Notes: generated by a model from the sequence alone, not told the origin. A stretch of DNA of 64,000 bases from an uncultured Paracoccaceae bacterium (GCA_947494445.1 CANLVD010000011.1:1-64000); one strand, 5' to 3'; positions 42,168-51,047 are shown, numbered from the stretch's first letter. Program-made: numbers and translations.

Positions 42168-43076
42168 TCAGGCCTTGCCGGTAAACGGCGTCTGAACCGT
42201 ATGCAGCCGCAGATGACGTATGAAAGCCCGGGCAATCGCAGGACTGGGACGATGCTCCGGCGTCACGAAATAGCTTCGGTACTTGATGGGCGATGCAAAG
42301 GGACGGAAAACCACATCCTCCGCCCGATATTGCGCCACCGGAAACGGGTTCACAATCGTGACCCCCAGCCCTTCGCGCACAAGATCCACAGCCGCAAATG
42401 AGGTCGAGGCCTCAGCCACAATGAAAGGCCGGCTCCTGCTATTTGTCAGCACTTTGTCGAGTTGAGCGCGCCGGGCATGCCTGTGGGTCAGGGCAACCAG
42501 CCGCTGCTGATGAAGATCCTCGGGCTGAACAGTCTGAAGGGCGGCCATGGGATGGTCTACAGGCATCGCGCAAACCGCAGTGGACACACGGTAAGGGGTC
42601 AGCTTCACCCCCTCGCGCGACAACTCAACCCCTGTCAGACCTAGGTCAAACCGCTCTTCCTGAATGGACCTGATGATTTCTTCTGATGATGACACCTCAA
42701 GACTGACGAAAAAATGCGGGTTGGCCGTCAGAAAAGTTGCGATGTGATACACCAGAAACCGGTGGGCATATGTTGGCGGTGCGACAAGCCGCAGGGTTTC
42801 CTGCGCCGGTTCAGGTGGGCCGTCGATACGGTCCAAGGCTTCAAAGAGCGGATCAAGCCGTTTGTTAAGCTGTGCCGCCTCCGAAGTTGGTCGCAACCGC
42901 CCGCCATCACGTTCGAACAGGATCCGCCCCAGCCGCGCTTCAAGGCTTGAGATCGAGCGGCTGACGGCTGATTGCGACAACCCCAGACGCACAGCCGCTT
43001 TCGAGGTCGTGCCGCTTTCCATCAAAGCCCTGAGCGCCTCGTATTCCGGCAAACTGTGCCAGGTTCGTCCCGCCAT
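42168..43076 (-). CDS. LysR-family transcriptional regulator
   Basis: A 302-residue LysR regulator. The helix-turn-helix is at about residues 8-65 (SLPEYEALRALMESGTTSKA, LGLSQSAVSRSISSLEARLG, LFERDGGRLRPTSEA), followed by a two-lobed effector domain (LRLVAPPTYAHRFLVYHIA, FIVAEASTSFAAVDLVREGL). The ATG at 43076 has GAGGAA five bases ahead; an in-frame ATG 16 codons upstream would overlap the dyad at 43103-43123 and is rejected. It is divergent from the dipeptidase and peptide-importer genes and probably controls them. Confidence 0.9.
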   Translation of the reverse strand: MAGRTWHSLPEYEALRALMESGTTSKAAVRLGLSQSAVSRSISSLEARLGRILFERDGGRLRPTSEAAQLNKRLDPLFEALDRIDGPPEPAQETLRLVAPPTYAHRFLVYHIATFLTANPHFFVSLEVSSSEEIIRSIQEERFDLGLTGVELSREGVKLTPYRVSTAVCAMPVDHPMAALQTVQPEDLHQQRLVALTHRHARRAQLDKVLTNSRSRPFIVAEASTSFAAVDLVREGLGVTIVNPFPVAQYRAEDVVFRPFASPIKYRSYFVTPEHRPSPAIARAFIRHLRLHTVQTPFTGKA

Positions 43077-43102
43077 TTGTTCCTCTGCAATAATATCATA
43101 GC

Positions 43103-43123
43103 TGAATGAACTTTTATCATTCA
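43103..43123. promoter_or_regulatory. LysR-type dyad TGAATGA-N7-TCATTCA
   Basis: A perfect 7+7 bp inverted repeat with a 7-nt AT-rich centre, within the 110-bp gap between the divergent LysR and dipeptidase genes. This is the expected position and shape for the recognition site of the adjacent regulator. Confidence 0.6.
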
Positions 43124-43186
43124 CTTTATGCTCGTCTATGAGATTTTATCGCCTACAGTGAACGTCTGTCGCGTGAGGGCGTCTTC

Positions 43187-44248
43187 TTGACCACACAAAT
43201 CGAACCAACCGTTTTTGACGGGCACAATGATGTCCTGCTCAAGCTGCATCGCGCCGGTGGCCTTCAGGCAACCGAAAGCTTCCTGTCAGGTCGGGACGGC
43301 GCGATAGATCTGCCTTCCGCCCAGGCCGGTGGAATTGGCGGCGGTTTTTTTGCGGTTTATGTGCCATCTCCCATCGATCTTGAGTTCAAATTCGAAGAGA
43401 TGACCAAGGCAAGTTACGACCTGCCCCTGCCCGATCCGATTGACTGGGAGGACGCGTTTCCCGTGGTCATGGCGCAGGCGGCCATTCTGTTTGATCTTGA
43501 AAAACGCGGTGCTCTGAATGTGTGCCGTTCGGCAGCCCAGATCAAAACCACGCTCGCGGATGGCAAACTCGCCGCCATTTTCCACATCGAAGGAGCCGAG
43601 GCGATCGACCCCGATTTTCACACGCTTGATGTGCTTTATCAGGCCGGTCTGCGCTCCATCGGTCCGGTCTGGAGCCGGACGACGATTTTCGGGCATGGCG
43701 TGCCGTTCCGCTTCCCATCAGACCCGGACATTGGCCCGGGCCTGTCAGACGCCGGTCTGCGGCTGATCAAACGCTGCGATGCTCTGAAAATCATGGTTGA
43801 TCTGTCCCATCTGAACGAGGCCGGTTTCTGGGATGTCGCCCGGCATTCGACCAAACCACTGGTCGCCACCCATTCAAATGCCCATGCCATCTGCCCCCAT
43901 TCACGCAATCTGACCGACCGTCAGCTTGCCGCGATCCGCGAGAGCGACGGCATGGTCGGGCTCAACTTTGCAGTGGCTTTCCTGCGCGAGGACGGCAGGA
44001 TGCTCGCGGATGTGCCACTTGAACAGATGCTCAGACATCTCGATCATCTGATTGAACATCTGGGCGAAGATCGGGTCGGGTTCGGCTCGGATTACGACGG
44101 AGCAGTCGTGCCGGAGGTGCTGACCTCTTGTGCAGGTCTGCCCGAATTGAGGCACGCGATGGCAAAGCACGGCTACAACGACGCGTTGATGTCGAAACTG
44201 TGCCACCAGAACTGGCTGCGCGTGCTGGAAAAGACTTGGGGAGACTAG
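43187..44248 (+). CDS. Membrane (renal-type) dipeptidase, M19 family
   Basis: A 353-residue zinc peptidase of family M19, which hydrolyses dipeptides, including those with a D-residue at the C-terminal side. Metal-site motifs are visible: FDGHNDVLLKL (His-x-Asp), FHIEGAEAIDPD (bridging Glu), VDLSHLNEAGFWDV and VATHSNAHAICPH (His pair), and VGFGSDYDGAVVPE. There is no signal peptide, so it is likely cytoplasmic. The start is TTG: GAGGG at 43175-43179 lies seven bases ahead, and no ATG or GTG fits in frame. It precedes the peptide importer, so the operon imports and cleaves small peptides. Confidence 0.9.
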   Translation: MTTQIEPTVFDGHNDVLLKLHRAGGLQATESFLSGRDGAIDLPSAQAGGIGGGFFAVYVPSPIDLEFKFEEMTKASYDLPLPDPIDWEDAFPVVMAQAAILFDLEKRGALNVCRSAAQIKTTLADGKLAAIFHIEGAEAIDPDFHTLDVLYQAGLRSIGPVWSRTTIFGHGVPFRFPSDPDIGPGLSDAGLRLIKRCDALKIMVDLSHLNEAGFWDVARHSTKPLVATHSNAHAICPHSRNLTDRQLAAIRESDGMVGLNFAVAFLREDGRMLADVPLEQMLRHLDHLIEHLGEDRVGFGSDYDGAVVPEVLTSCAGLPELRHAMAKHGYNDALMSKLCHQNWLRVLEKTWGD

Positions 44249-44298
44249 TTCCCAAGGCCGGGATTTATTTGTGAAACTGAACAGGAGAGGTCCTAAAA

Positions 44299-45894
44299 AT
44301 GAATGCGATCAACAGATTATTGACAAGTGCCGCAGTTGGCTTCGCGCTCAGCGTGTCGACCGTCACGGCTTTCGCGGAAACCCCGGCCAACATGCTGGTC
44401 ATTGCCCACCGGATCGACGATGTGACCACCATCGACCCGGCTGAAAGCTTCGAATTCGCAGGCTCCGACATCAGCCGCAACGTCTACAGCCGTCTGGTCA
44501 ATCTTGACCCGATGGATCTCGGCGCAGGCTACAAGCCCGATCTGGCCGAAAGCTGGGAAGTCTCGGAAGATGGCAAGACCATCACCTTTACCATGCGCGA
44601 TGGCGTGACGTTCCACTCTGGAAACCCTGTCACGGCGGAAGATGCAGCGTTTTCATTGCAGCGCGCGGTGATCCTGAACAAGACGCCAGCTTTCATCCTG
44701 ACCCAATTCGGTTTCACACCTGAAAACGCAACCGAGACGATCAAGGCTGACGGCAACAAGCTGATGATCACGACAGACAAGAAATACGCGACGTCTTTCG
44801 TGCTCAACTGCCTGACTGCCACAATCGGTGCCGTGGTCGACAAGGCAACCGTCATGGCCAATGAGGTCGATGGCGATATGGGCAACACATGGCTCAAGAC
44901 CAATTCAGCCGGTTCCGGTCCCTACAAACTGGACAGCTGGAAGCCAAATGAAAGCGTCACACTGTCCTCCAACCCCGACTACTACGGCGGTGCACCTGCA
45001 ATGGAGCGCGTGATCGTGCGCCATGTGCTTGAAAGTGCCTCCCAGCGTCTGTTGCTGGAGCGTGGCGACATCGACATCGCCCGCAACCTGAACCCCGAAG
45101 ACATCGCTGGTGCCTCTGGCGCGGATGGCGTGACAATCGCAGATGAGTTGAAAGGCCGTCTGATGTATCTGGCTCTCAACCAGAAGCACCCCGAACTGAG
45201 CAAGCCCGAAGTGCGTCAGGCCTTCAAATACCTGATCGACTATGAAGGCATGCGCGACAGCTTCCTCAAGGGGCAGTACACGATCCATCAGAACTTCCTG
45301 CCCGCAACCTATCTGGGTGCCTCTGACGAGAACCCCTTCTCCTACAACATTGAAAAGGCCAAGGAATTGCTGGCTGCCGCTGGCATTGAAAACCTTGAGG
45401 TCGAAATCGGTGTGCGTGAGGCACAGGAGCGGATCGAAATCGGTCAGTCCTTCCAGAACGCAGCTGCTCAGGCTGGCATCAAGGTCAACATCACCGTGGG
45501 TACGGCCAAGCAGATCCTTGCGCGCTACCGGGCACGCGAGTTGGATGTGTATCTGGGCGCCTGGGGACCGGATTACCCCGATCCTCAGACCAATGCAGGT
45601 ACGTTTGCCTATAACCCCGACAACTCGGATGCAGCCAACGCGACCGGCCTTCTGGCTTGGCGCAACAGCTGGGACACCGGTGGATTGACCGAAAAGGTCG
45701 ATGCTGCTGTGACCGAAGGCGACCGGGATGCACGCGTTCAAATGTATCTCGATATTCAGGCCGAGTTCCGCGAGACGTCGCCCTTCGTGGTGATGTTCCA
45801 GCAGATCGAGCAATCAGCCTTGCGCGACAATGTCACCAACTGGTCAACCGGTCAGGCCGTGACATCGGCCGCCTATTGGCAGGTCACCAAGTAA
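44299..45894 (+). CDS. Peptide ABC transporter substrate-binding protein (family 5)
   Basis: A 531-residue periplasmic protein of the DppA/OppA family. The signal peptide (about residues 1-27, ending AFA) precedes ETPANMLVIAHRIDDVTTID. Family features are YKPDLAESWEVSEDGKTITF, FTMRDGVTFHSGNPVTAED, GSGPYKLDSWKPNESV and YLGAWGPDYPDPQTNA. It binds di- or oligopeptides or similar compounds and delivers them to the two permeases. A GGAGAGG site precedes the ATG. Its neighbour, a dipeptidase, supports a short-peptide ligand. Confidence 0.92.
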   Translation: MNAINRLLTSAAVGFALSVSTVTAFAETPANMLVIAHRIDDVTTIDPAESFEFAGSDISRNVYSRLVNLDPMDLGAGYKPDLAESWEVSEDGKTITFTMRDGVTFHSGNPVTAEDAAFSLQRAVILNKTPAFILTQFGFTPENATETIKADGNKLMITTDKKYATSFVLNCLTATIGAVVDKATVMANEVDGDMGNTWLKTNSAGSGPYKLDSWKPNESVTLSSNPDYYGGAPAMERVIVRHVLESASQRLLLERGDIDIARNLNPEDIAGASGADGVTIADELKGRLMYLALNQKHPELSKPEVRQAFKYLIDYEGMRDSFLKGQYTIHQNFLPATYLGASDENPFSYNIEKAKELLAAAGIENLEVEIGVREAQERIEIGQSFQNAAAQAGIKVNITVGTAKQILARYRARELDVYLGAWGPDYPDPQTNAGTFAYNPDNSDAANATGLLAWRNSWDTGGLTEKVDAAVTEGDRDARVQMYLDIQAEFRETSPFVVMFQQIEQSALRDNVTNWSTGQAVTSAAYWQVTK

Positions 45895-45915
45895 GTGGCG
45901 CTGGCAAATGACAAC

Positions 45916-45939
45916 GGGGAGGGGCAGATGTCCCTCCCC
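45916..45939 (+). repeat. Hairpin enclosing the permease ribosome site and start codon
   Basis: GGGGAGGG (45916-45923) pairs perfectly with CCCTCCCC (45932-45939), plus a G-U closing pair, leaving the loop CAGATG. The left arm is the Shine-Dalgarno sequence and the loop holds the ATG at 45928. Folding would hide the ribosome site and lower permease translation. Confidence 0.6.
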
Positions 45940-46947
45940 CCTTGGTTGAAGACCACGGCCCTGACACTGGGGTCCATCGCAGTGACGATGCTGGGCCTGT
46001 TGTTCATCACTTTCATCATTGGCCGGGTCATGCCGATTGATCCGGTTCTGGCCATAGTCGGTGAACGCGCCGCGCAATCAACTTATGACGCCGTCTATCT
46101 GGAACTTGGGTTGGACAAGCCGCTCATCGTGCAATTCGGTTACTACATCTGGGACGTGATCCGGCTGGACTTCGGGACCTCACTACTGAACGCGCGTCCG
46201 GTGTCCGAGGACATCGCCCGCGTCTTTCCTGCCACGCTTGAACTTGCAACGCTTGGCATCACCATCGGCATCGTGCTGGGGGTGCCGCTTGGCGTGCTCG
46301 CAGCGGTGCGAAAGGGTTCGTGGATCGATCAGATCGCCCGCGTTGTCGCCCTCGTGGGCTATTCCATGCCCATCTTCTGGCTGGGCCTGATGGGCTTGTT
46401 GATTTTCTATGGCATCCTTGGCTGGGTCGGTGGACCGGGCCGGGTTGGCATCTTCTACGTCGATGTCGTGCCATCCGTGACAGGGCTGATCCTTGTGGAC
46501 GCCATCCTTGATCGCAACTGGGATGTCTTCAAGGATGCGTTCAGCCACATCATCCTGCCCGCTGCCTTGCTGGGCTATTATTCGCTTGCCTACATCAGCC
46601 GCATGACCCGCTCCTTCATGCTGGAACAGCTGAGTGCCGAATATGTCACCACTGCGCGGGTCAAGGGCATGTCCGAATGGGATGTCATCTGGAAACACGC
46701 CTTCAAAAACATCCGTGTGCAGCTGATCACGGTGATTGCACTCAGCTACGCAAACCTGCTGGAAGGGTCTGTTCTGACCGAGATCATCTTCTCATGGCCC
46801 GGCATCGGCAGCTACATCACCACCGCGCTGCTCAGCGCCGACATGAATGCAGTGCTTGGCGGCACGGTCGTCGTGGGGCTGATCTTCATCCTTCTCAATA
46901 TCTTTTCGGACCTGCTCTACAAGGTCTTCGATCCAAGGGCGCGCTGA
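45928..46947 (+). CDS. Peptide ABC transporter permease (DppB type)
   Basis: A 339-residue permease. Helix 1 is at about residues 8-32 (KTTALTLGSIAVTMLGLLFI). The family segment FGTSLLNARPVSEDIARVFP precedes helix 2, and the EAA-like loop is YVTTARVKGMSEWDVIWKHA, with FSWPGIGSYITTALLSAD near the end. The ATG at 45928 is chosen for its GGGGAGGGG ribosome site; a GTG directly after the upstream stop at 45895 would add 11 residues. The ribosome site is inside a stable hairpin. It pairs with the DppC-type permease. Confidence 0.92.
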   Translation: MSLPPWLKTTALTLGSIAVTMLGLLFITFIIGRVMPIDPVLAIVGERAAQSTYDAVYLELGLDKPLIVQFGYYIWDVIRLDFGTSLLNARPVSEDIARVFPATLELATLGITIGIVLGVPLGVLAAVRKGSWIDQIARVVALVGYSMPIFWLGLMGLLIFYGILGWVGGPGRVGIFYVDVVPSVTGLILVDAILDRNWDVFKDAFSHIILPAALLGYYSLAYISRMTRSFMLEQLSAEYVTTARVKGMSEWDVIWKHAFKNIRVQLITVIALSYANLLEGSVLTEIIFSWPGIGSYITTALLSADMNAVLGGTVVVGLIFILLNIFSDLLYKVFDPRAR

Positions 46948-47859
46948 ATGGCCGAGACCCAATCCCTGCGCGCATGGCTGTTGACCGACACGCCCACCTC
47001 GCGCCGTCATGCAAAGCTGTCAGCGCTCTATCAGGGCTGGCTGACCTTTCGGTCCAACACCATGGCCATGATCGGCCTTGGCATTCTGGTCCTGCTGGTT
47101 CTGGTCGCCGCCGCTGCCCCGCTTCTGTCGCCCCATGATCCATTCGTGCAGAATCTGGGCAACCGGCTTGCTCCGCTGGGCAGTGAGGGGCATCTTCTGG
47201 GCACTGACAGTCTGGGCCGGGATATCCTGTCGCGCCTGATCTATGGTGCGCGGATCACGCTGTATATCGTGGCCCTTGTGGCCCTGATTGCTCCTGTTGC
47301 AGGGCTTCTGGTCGGCACGGTCTCGGGCTATGCAGGCGGCTGGATCGACATCGTGCTGATGCGGATCACCGATATATTCCTCGCCTTCCCACGGCTTGTC
47401 CTCGCGCTCGCCTTCGTCGCTGCACTGGGTGCCGGCATCGAGAACGCTGTGCTTGCCATCTCGCTCACCGCCTGGCCGCCCTATGCCCGGATCGCCAGGG
47501 CCGAGACGCTGACCATCCGTTCCTCCGACTATATCGCCGCGATCCGCCTGCAAGGTGCAGGCGCACTTCGGATCATCACCAGGCACATCTGGCCACTGTG
47601 TATTTCCTCGCTGATCGTGCGTGTCACTCTGGACATGGCCGGCATCATTCTGGCCGCAGCCGGGCTTGGTTTCCTCGGTCTGGGCGCGCAACCACCAAGC
47701 CCGGAATGGGGGGCGATGATTTCCGAAGGACGACGCTTCATTCTGGATCACTGGTGGGTTGCAACCATGCCCGGCTTGGCGATCTTCACGGTTTCGCTGG
47801 CGTTCAACCTGCTGGGCGACGGGTTGCGCGATGTGCTTGATCCCAAGGCAGGTGAATGA
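46948..47859 (+). CDS. Peptide ABC transporter permease (DppC type)
   Basis: A 303-residue permease, six helices. The N-terminal cytoplasmic segment ends at LTFRSNTMAMIGLGILVLLV, then comes the typical HDPFVQNLGNRLAPLGSEGH and LLGTDSLGRDILSRLIYGAR loop of DppC proteins. The EAA motif is YIAAIRLQGAGALRIITRHI, followed by GFLGLGAQPPSPEWGAMISE. It starts immediately after the DppB stop and overlaps the first ATPase gene by four bases. Confidence 0.93.
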   Translation: MAETQSLRAWLLTDTPTSRRHAKLSALYQGWLTFRSNTMAMIGLGILVLLVLVAAAAPLLSPHDPFVQNLGNRLAPLGSEGHLLGTDSLGRDILSRLIYGARITLYIVALVALIAPVAGLLVGTVSGYAGGWIDIVLMRITDIFLAFPRLVLALAFVAALGAGIENAVLAISLTAWPPYARIARAETLTIRSSDYIAAIRLQGAGALRIITRHIWPLCISSLIVRVTLDMAGIILAAAGLGFLGLGAQPPSPEWGAMISEGRRFILDHWWVATMPGLAIFTVSLAFNLLGDGLRDVLDPKAGE

Positions 47860-48716
47860 TGGAACAGCTTCTGGACATCGAAAACCTCTGGGTCAAATTC
47901 CCCACCCGTCAGGGCATTTTTGACGCCGTGCGCGGCGTGTCCTTCACACTAGGGCGAGAGCGCCTTGGCATTGTCGGCGAAAGCGGATCGGGGAAATCCA
48001 TGACAGGACGCGCCATCCTGCGCCTGATCCGACCACCCGGCATCGTCGAGGCCGACTATATCAAGCTGGAAGGCACCAACCTCCTGGATAAGACCGAGAA
48101 AGAGATGCGCGCCGTACGCGGCCAGCAAATCTCCATGGTGATGCAGGATCCAAAGTTCTCGCTCAATCCTGTCATGACCATCGGCAACCAGATCATCGAG
48201 GCCTACCGGCTGCATTCCAAAGCGTCTAAATCGGAAGCTTACGCAAAGTCGCTTGAGATGCTCGAAGCCGTCTCGATCCGCAATCCCAAACGGGTCATGC
48301 GTGCCTATCCGCATGAGATGTCAGGCGGCATGGGACAGCGCATCATGATCGCGATGATGCTGATCCCCAACCCCAAGATCCTGATCGCCGATGAGCCGAC
48401 CTCGGCCCTTGATGTCTCGGTCCAGCGACAGGTGCTCGACATCATGGACAGGCTGGTCAACGAACGCGGCATGGGTCTTATCTTCATCAGCCATGACCTC
48501 AACCTCGTGGCTGATTTCTGCGACCGGGTGCTGATCATGTACGCCGGGCGCATTGTCGAGGTCTGTCAGGCAGACCGCCTGCACGAAGCCCAGCACCCCT
48601 ACACCCGTGGCTTGCTGAACTCCCTGCCGCGTTTTGATGCGCCCAAACCCAGACTGGAGGTCCTGCAACGTGATCCCGCTTGGTCTGAGGCCCCCAGCGT
48701 GAGCGGCCGCACATGA
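47856..48716 (+). CDS. Peptide ABC transporter ATP-binding protein (DppD type)
   Basis: A 286-residue ATPase. Walker A is GESGSGKSM, the Q-loop SMVMQDPKFSLNPVMT, the signature MSGGMGQRIMIAMML, Walker B ILIADEPTSALDVSVQ and the switch FISHDLNLVADFC. The C-terminal HPYTRGLLNSLP belongs to the oligopeptide/dipeptide extension, which here is short; the cysteines of the iron-sulfur cluster seen in some relatives are absent. It overlaps both neighbours by four bases. Confidence 0.92.
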   Translation: MMEQLLDIENLWVKFPTRQGIFDAVRGVSFTLGRERLGIVGESGSGKSMTGRAILRLIRPPGIVEADYIKLEGTNLLDKTEKEMRAVRGQQISMVMQDPKFSLNPVMTIGNQIIEAYRLHSKASKSEAYAKSLEMLEAVSIRNPKRVMRAYPHEMSGGMGQRIMIAMMLIPNPKILIADEPTSALDVSVQRQVLDIMDRLVNERGMGLIFISHDLNLVADFCDRVLIMYAGRIVEVCQADRLHEAQHPYTRGLLNSLPRFDAPKPRLEVLQRDPAWSEAPSVSGRT

Positions 48717-49453
48717 CCATGCTGGATGTGAAATCCCTAAACGTCTGGTTCGGCACAGGCCGTGACAGGGTCGATGCCGTCAAGGGCGCGAATTTCACCG
48801 TGGGTCAGGGAGAAAGCTTTGGTCTGGTGGGCGAAAGCGGTTCGGGCAAATCCACCATCCTGCGGGCCATCACCAGTCTTGCACCCAACTGGTCAGGTAT
48901 CATTCAGGTCGATGGAACACCGGTGGTCTCCCCGCGTCCCAAGGCGTTCTTCAAGACCGTACAGATGGTTTTTCAAGACCCCTATGCCTCGCTCCATCCG
49001 CGCCACTCCGTCGATCAGGTTCTGGGGGAGACCCTGCATCTGCACGGATTCCGCGAGATCGACGCCCGTGTGGTAAAACTGCTGGACGACGTGGGGCTCG
49101 GACAGAAATTCCGGTTCCGCTACCCTCATCAGCTTTCAGGCGGACAGCGTCAACGCGTGGCAATTGCCCGGGCGCTCGCGCCAGAGCCCAAGCTGCTGCT
49201 GCTGGACGAACCGACCTCGGCGCTGGACGTCTCGGTTCAGGCCGAGATCCTGAACCTGTTGGCCGATCTGCGGCAGGAACACAATCTGACCTATCTGATG
49301 GTCTCCCACGATCTGTCGGTGGTGGGCCACATGTGCGATCAGCTGGCGGTCATGAAAGACGGCGAGATTGTCGAGATCATGAGCGTGGCCGCACTGCGCA
49401 AGATGGAAGCCACGCATCCCTATTCACAGCATTTGCTGCACGCCTCCGTCTGA
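48713..49453 (+). CDS. Peptide ABC transporter ATP-binding protein (DppF type), short
   Basis: A 246-residue ATPase, about 80 residues shorter than typical DppF because the C-terminal peptide-transporter extension is reduced to THPYSQHLLHASV. Core motifs are intact: [56 protein letters not shown] and MVSHDLSVVGHMC. It probably forms a heterodimer with the DppD-type ATPase. It is the last gene of the peptide operon and converges on a GNAT gene 28 bp away. Confidence 0.92.
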   Translation: MTMLDVKSLNVWFGTGRDRVDAVKGANFTVGQGESFGLVGESGSGKSTILRAITSLAPNWSGIIQVDGTPVVSPRPKAFFKTVQMVFQDPYASLHPRHSVDQVLGETLHLHGFREIDARVVKLLDDVGLGQKFRFRYPHQLSGGQRQRVAIARALAPEPKLLLLDEPTSALDVSVQAEILNLLADLRQEHNLTYLMVSHDLSVVGHMCDQLAVMKDGEIVEIMSVAALRKMEATHPYSQHLLHASV

Positions 49454-49481
49454 GTGGCAGAGACGTGCAGCAAGCCGTTGC

Positions 49482-49985
49482 TCAGGCCCGCCAGACCATC
49501 CGTTCCGCCGGAAAGTCAATGCCGCCGGCCAGTTGAATGGTAACTTCCCCCAGCGCCTCGAACCCCATGGCCTGATAGAACCGAATGGCCGAACGTGTGG
49601 ACATGCAGTTCAGCCCCGCAAGACCGTGGTGACGCACTTCGGACTGGCATTTGTCCATCAGACGCCGCGCGATCCCCTGCCGCAAGACATCCGGATCGGT
49701 TGCAAAATGGCGCACATTCCCAAGAACCGGATCACCGGGCGTTCGGTGCGGGTTGCCAACCGTCCAGCCCCCTGCCCCCACAATGGCCCCATCAGCGCCC
49801 TCGACCACGAAATAGGTGCCACTGTCGACCAATGCCGGTTGTGCGCGTGCAATCATCGGCACCGCTGTCACCAGAACGGATGGCGGATAATCCGCCGCCA
49901 GCAGCTTGGGATAGCTGCGGGCCATCATTGCATCTATCCGGGGAATATCCCGCCGTTCAGCCAGTCTCAGGGCATAGGTCTCCAT
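49482..49985 (-). CDS. GNAT-family N-acetyltransferase
   Basis: A 167-residue protein with the GNAT fold: YFVVEGADGAIVGAGGWTVG (strands 3-4), then the acetyl-CoA loop in DPDVLRQGIARRLMDKCQSE, close to the R/Q-x-x-G-x-G/A pattern, and RSAIRFYQAMGFEALGEVTI at the C-terminus. The ATG at 49985 follows a GAGGAAGGGA ribosome site; an upstream in-frame ATG adds 18 unrelated residues. The substrate is unknown. It lies between the peptide operon and rpmG, transcribed separately. Confidence 0.82.
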   Translation of the reverse strand: METYALRLAERRDIPRIDAMMARSYPKLLAADYPPSVLVTAVPMIARAQPALVDSGTYFVVEGADGAIVGAGGWTVGNPHRTPGDPVLGNVRHFATDPDVLRQGIARRLMDKCQSEVRHHGLAGLNCMSTRSAIRFYQAMGFEALGEVTIQLAGGIDFPAERMVWRA

Positions 49986-50042
49986 CGTCCCTTCCTCACT
50001 TGGTTTGAGGGTTCTCCGGATCATCTCCAAATCCGGCAAGCC

Positions 50043-50070
50043 AAAAAAAAAGCCGCGTCTCAGACGCGGC
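50043..50070 (-). terminator. Intrinsic terminator of rpmG
   Basis: GCCGCGTC and GACGCGGC (50052-50059, 50063-50070) form an 8-bp stem with a 3-nt loop. On the minus strand it is followed by nine T residues (A run at 50043-50051), a textbook intrinsic terminator, 27 bases after the rpmG stop. Confidence 0.88.
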
Positions 50071-50096
50071 CTTTTCAGTCGATATGGTGGAAGATC

Positions 50097-50264
50097 TTAC
50101 TTGATCTTGCCTTCCTTGTATTCGACGTGTTTCCGCGCGACGGGGTCATATTTTTTCACGACCATCTTCTCCGTCATTGTTCGGGAGTTCTTTTTGGTCA
50201 CGTAAAAATGGCCTGTATCGGCTGTTGAATTCAGGCGGATTTTGACTGTTGTAGGTTTCGCCAT
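50097..50264 (-). CDS. rpmG: 50S ribosomal protein L33
   Basis: A 55-residue bL33 protein, [20 protein letters not shown] at the start and the closing [18 protein letters not shown]. It lacks the two Cys-x-x-Cys pairs, so it is the zinc-independent form usual in alphaproteobacteria. The ATG at 50264 has AGGAGA seven bases ahead; the frame extends 12 codons further but into non-conserved sequence. Nudix and DUF983 genes lie upstream on the same strand. Confidence 0.97.
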   Translation of the reverse strand: MAKPTTVKIRLNSTADTGHFYVTKKNSRTMTEKMVVKKYDPVARKHVEYKEGKIK

Positions 50265-50378
50265 GTGTCTGTCTCCTGGCGGCCTGGCCGCCCTGCGCAT
50301 CGACGGGACTGGCCCGCCGGTTGAAATCTGAGCCGCCCTTCTACCGGGACCACAATCAGAGTCAAGCCTGCAATGCGC

Positions 50379-51047
50379 CTAGAGCAGATCAAATCTTGAG
50401 CCGGACACCCCTTGGGCAAAGAACGGAATGGCCCGTGTTGGCGAGGGATCGGCCAGCAGATCTTCCAGTTCGGACAAGACCACGCGCGTCACAAATGGCA
50501 GTTCAAGACCGCGCGCCTCGTCCAGCGACACCCACTGGAGATGAGACAACTCATCGGATGCATGGCGAAAATCGTCGATGTCCCCGTCTATTGCATCTGC
50601 CGGGGCCAGAAAGAACCGGGCATCAAACCGCCTTGGGCGTCCCGGAGGCGTCACCGCCCGAAAGAAAAACCGCAGGGCGCTTGCATCCGGATGCAAGCCT
50701 GTGTCCGCAAACCCCGGCCAATCGACGGATGGCACGTCTGCATCACTTGACCCAAGGCGCAGGCCGGTCTCTTCCCAAAGCTCGCGTATGGCAGCAATGG
50801 TCAGGCCGATCGCCAGATCGGGATCACTGGATTTCTGAAGTGCTGACTGAACCTGTTCTGGTACGGGTCGCGCAGGCGCTATGCGGTGATCCGCGTCATC
50901 CACGCGCCCACCGGGAAACACGAATTTGTTAGGCATGAACACGGCACCCTTGCCGCGCTGGCCCATAAGAACCCGCGGTGTGCTTGCATCCTGTCTGAGA
51001 AGCACGATGGTCGAGGCATCGCGAATGGGTTGTTCACCATCAGTCAT
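50379..51047 (-). CDS. Nudix hydrolase
   Basis: A 222-residue pyrophosphohydrolase. FVFPGGRVDDADHR is the entry to the Nudix box and AAIRELWEETGLRLG is its catalytic helix (REx2EExG), with an insertion of about 35 residues between the two, as in NUDT19-like members. They hydrolyse nucleoside diphosphate-linked compounds, including CoA esters, with Mg2+. The gene lies 34 bp after the DUF983 gene and 114 bp before rpmG. Confidence 0.85.
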   Translation of the reverse strand: MTDGEQPIRDASTIVLLRQDASTPRVLMGQRGKGAVFMPNKFVFPGGRVDDADHRIAPARPVPEQVQSALQKSSDPDLAIGLTIAAIRELWEETGLRLGSSDADVPSVDWPGFADTGLHPDASALRFFFRAVTPPGRPRRFDARFFLAPADAIDGDIDDFRHASDELSHLQWVSLDEARGLELPFVTRVVLSELEDLLADPSPTRAIPFFAQGVSGSRFDLL

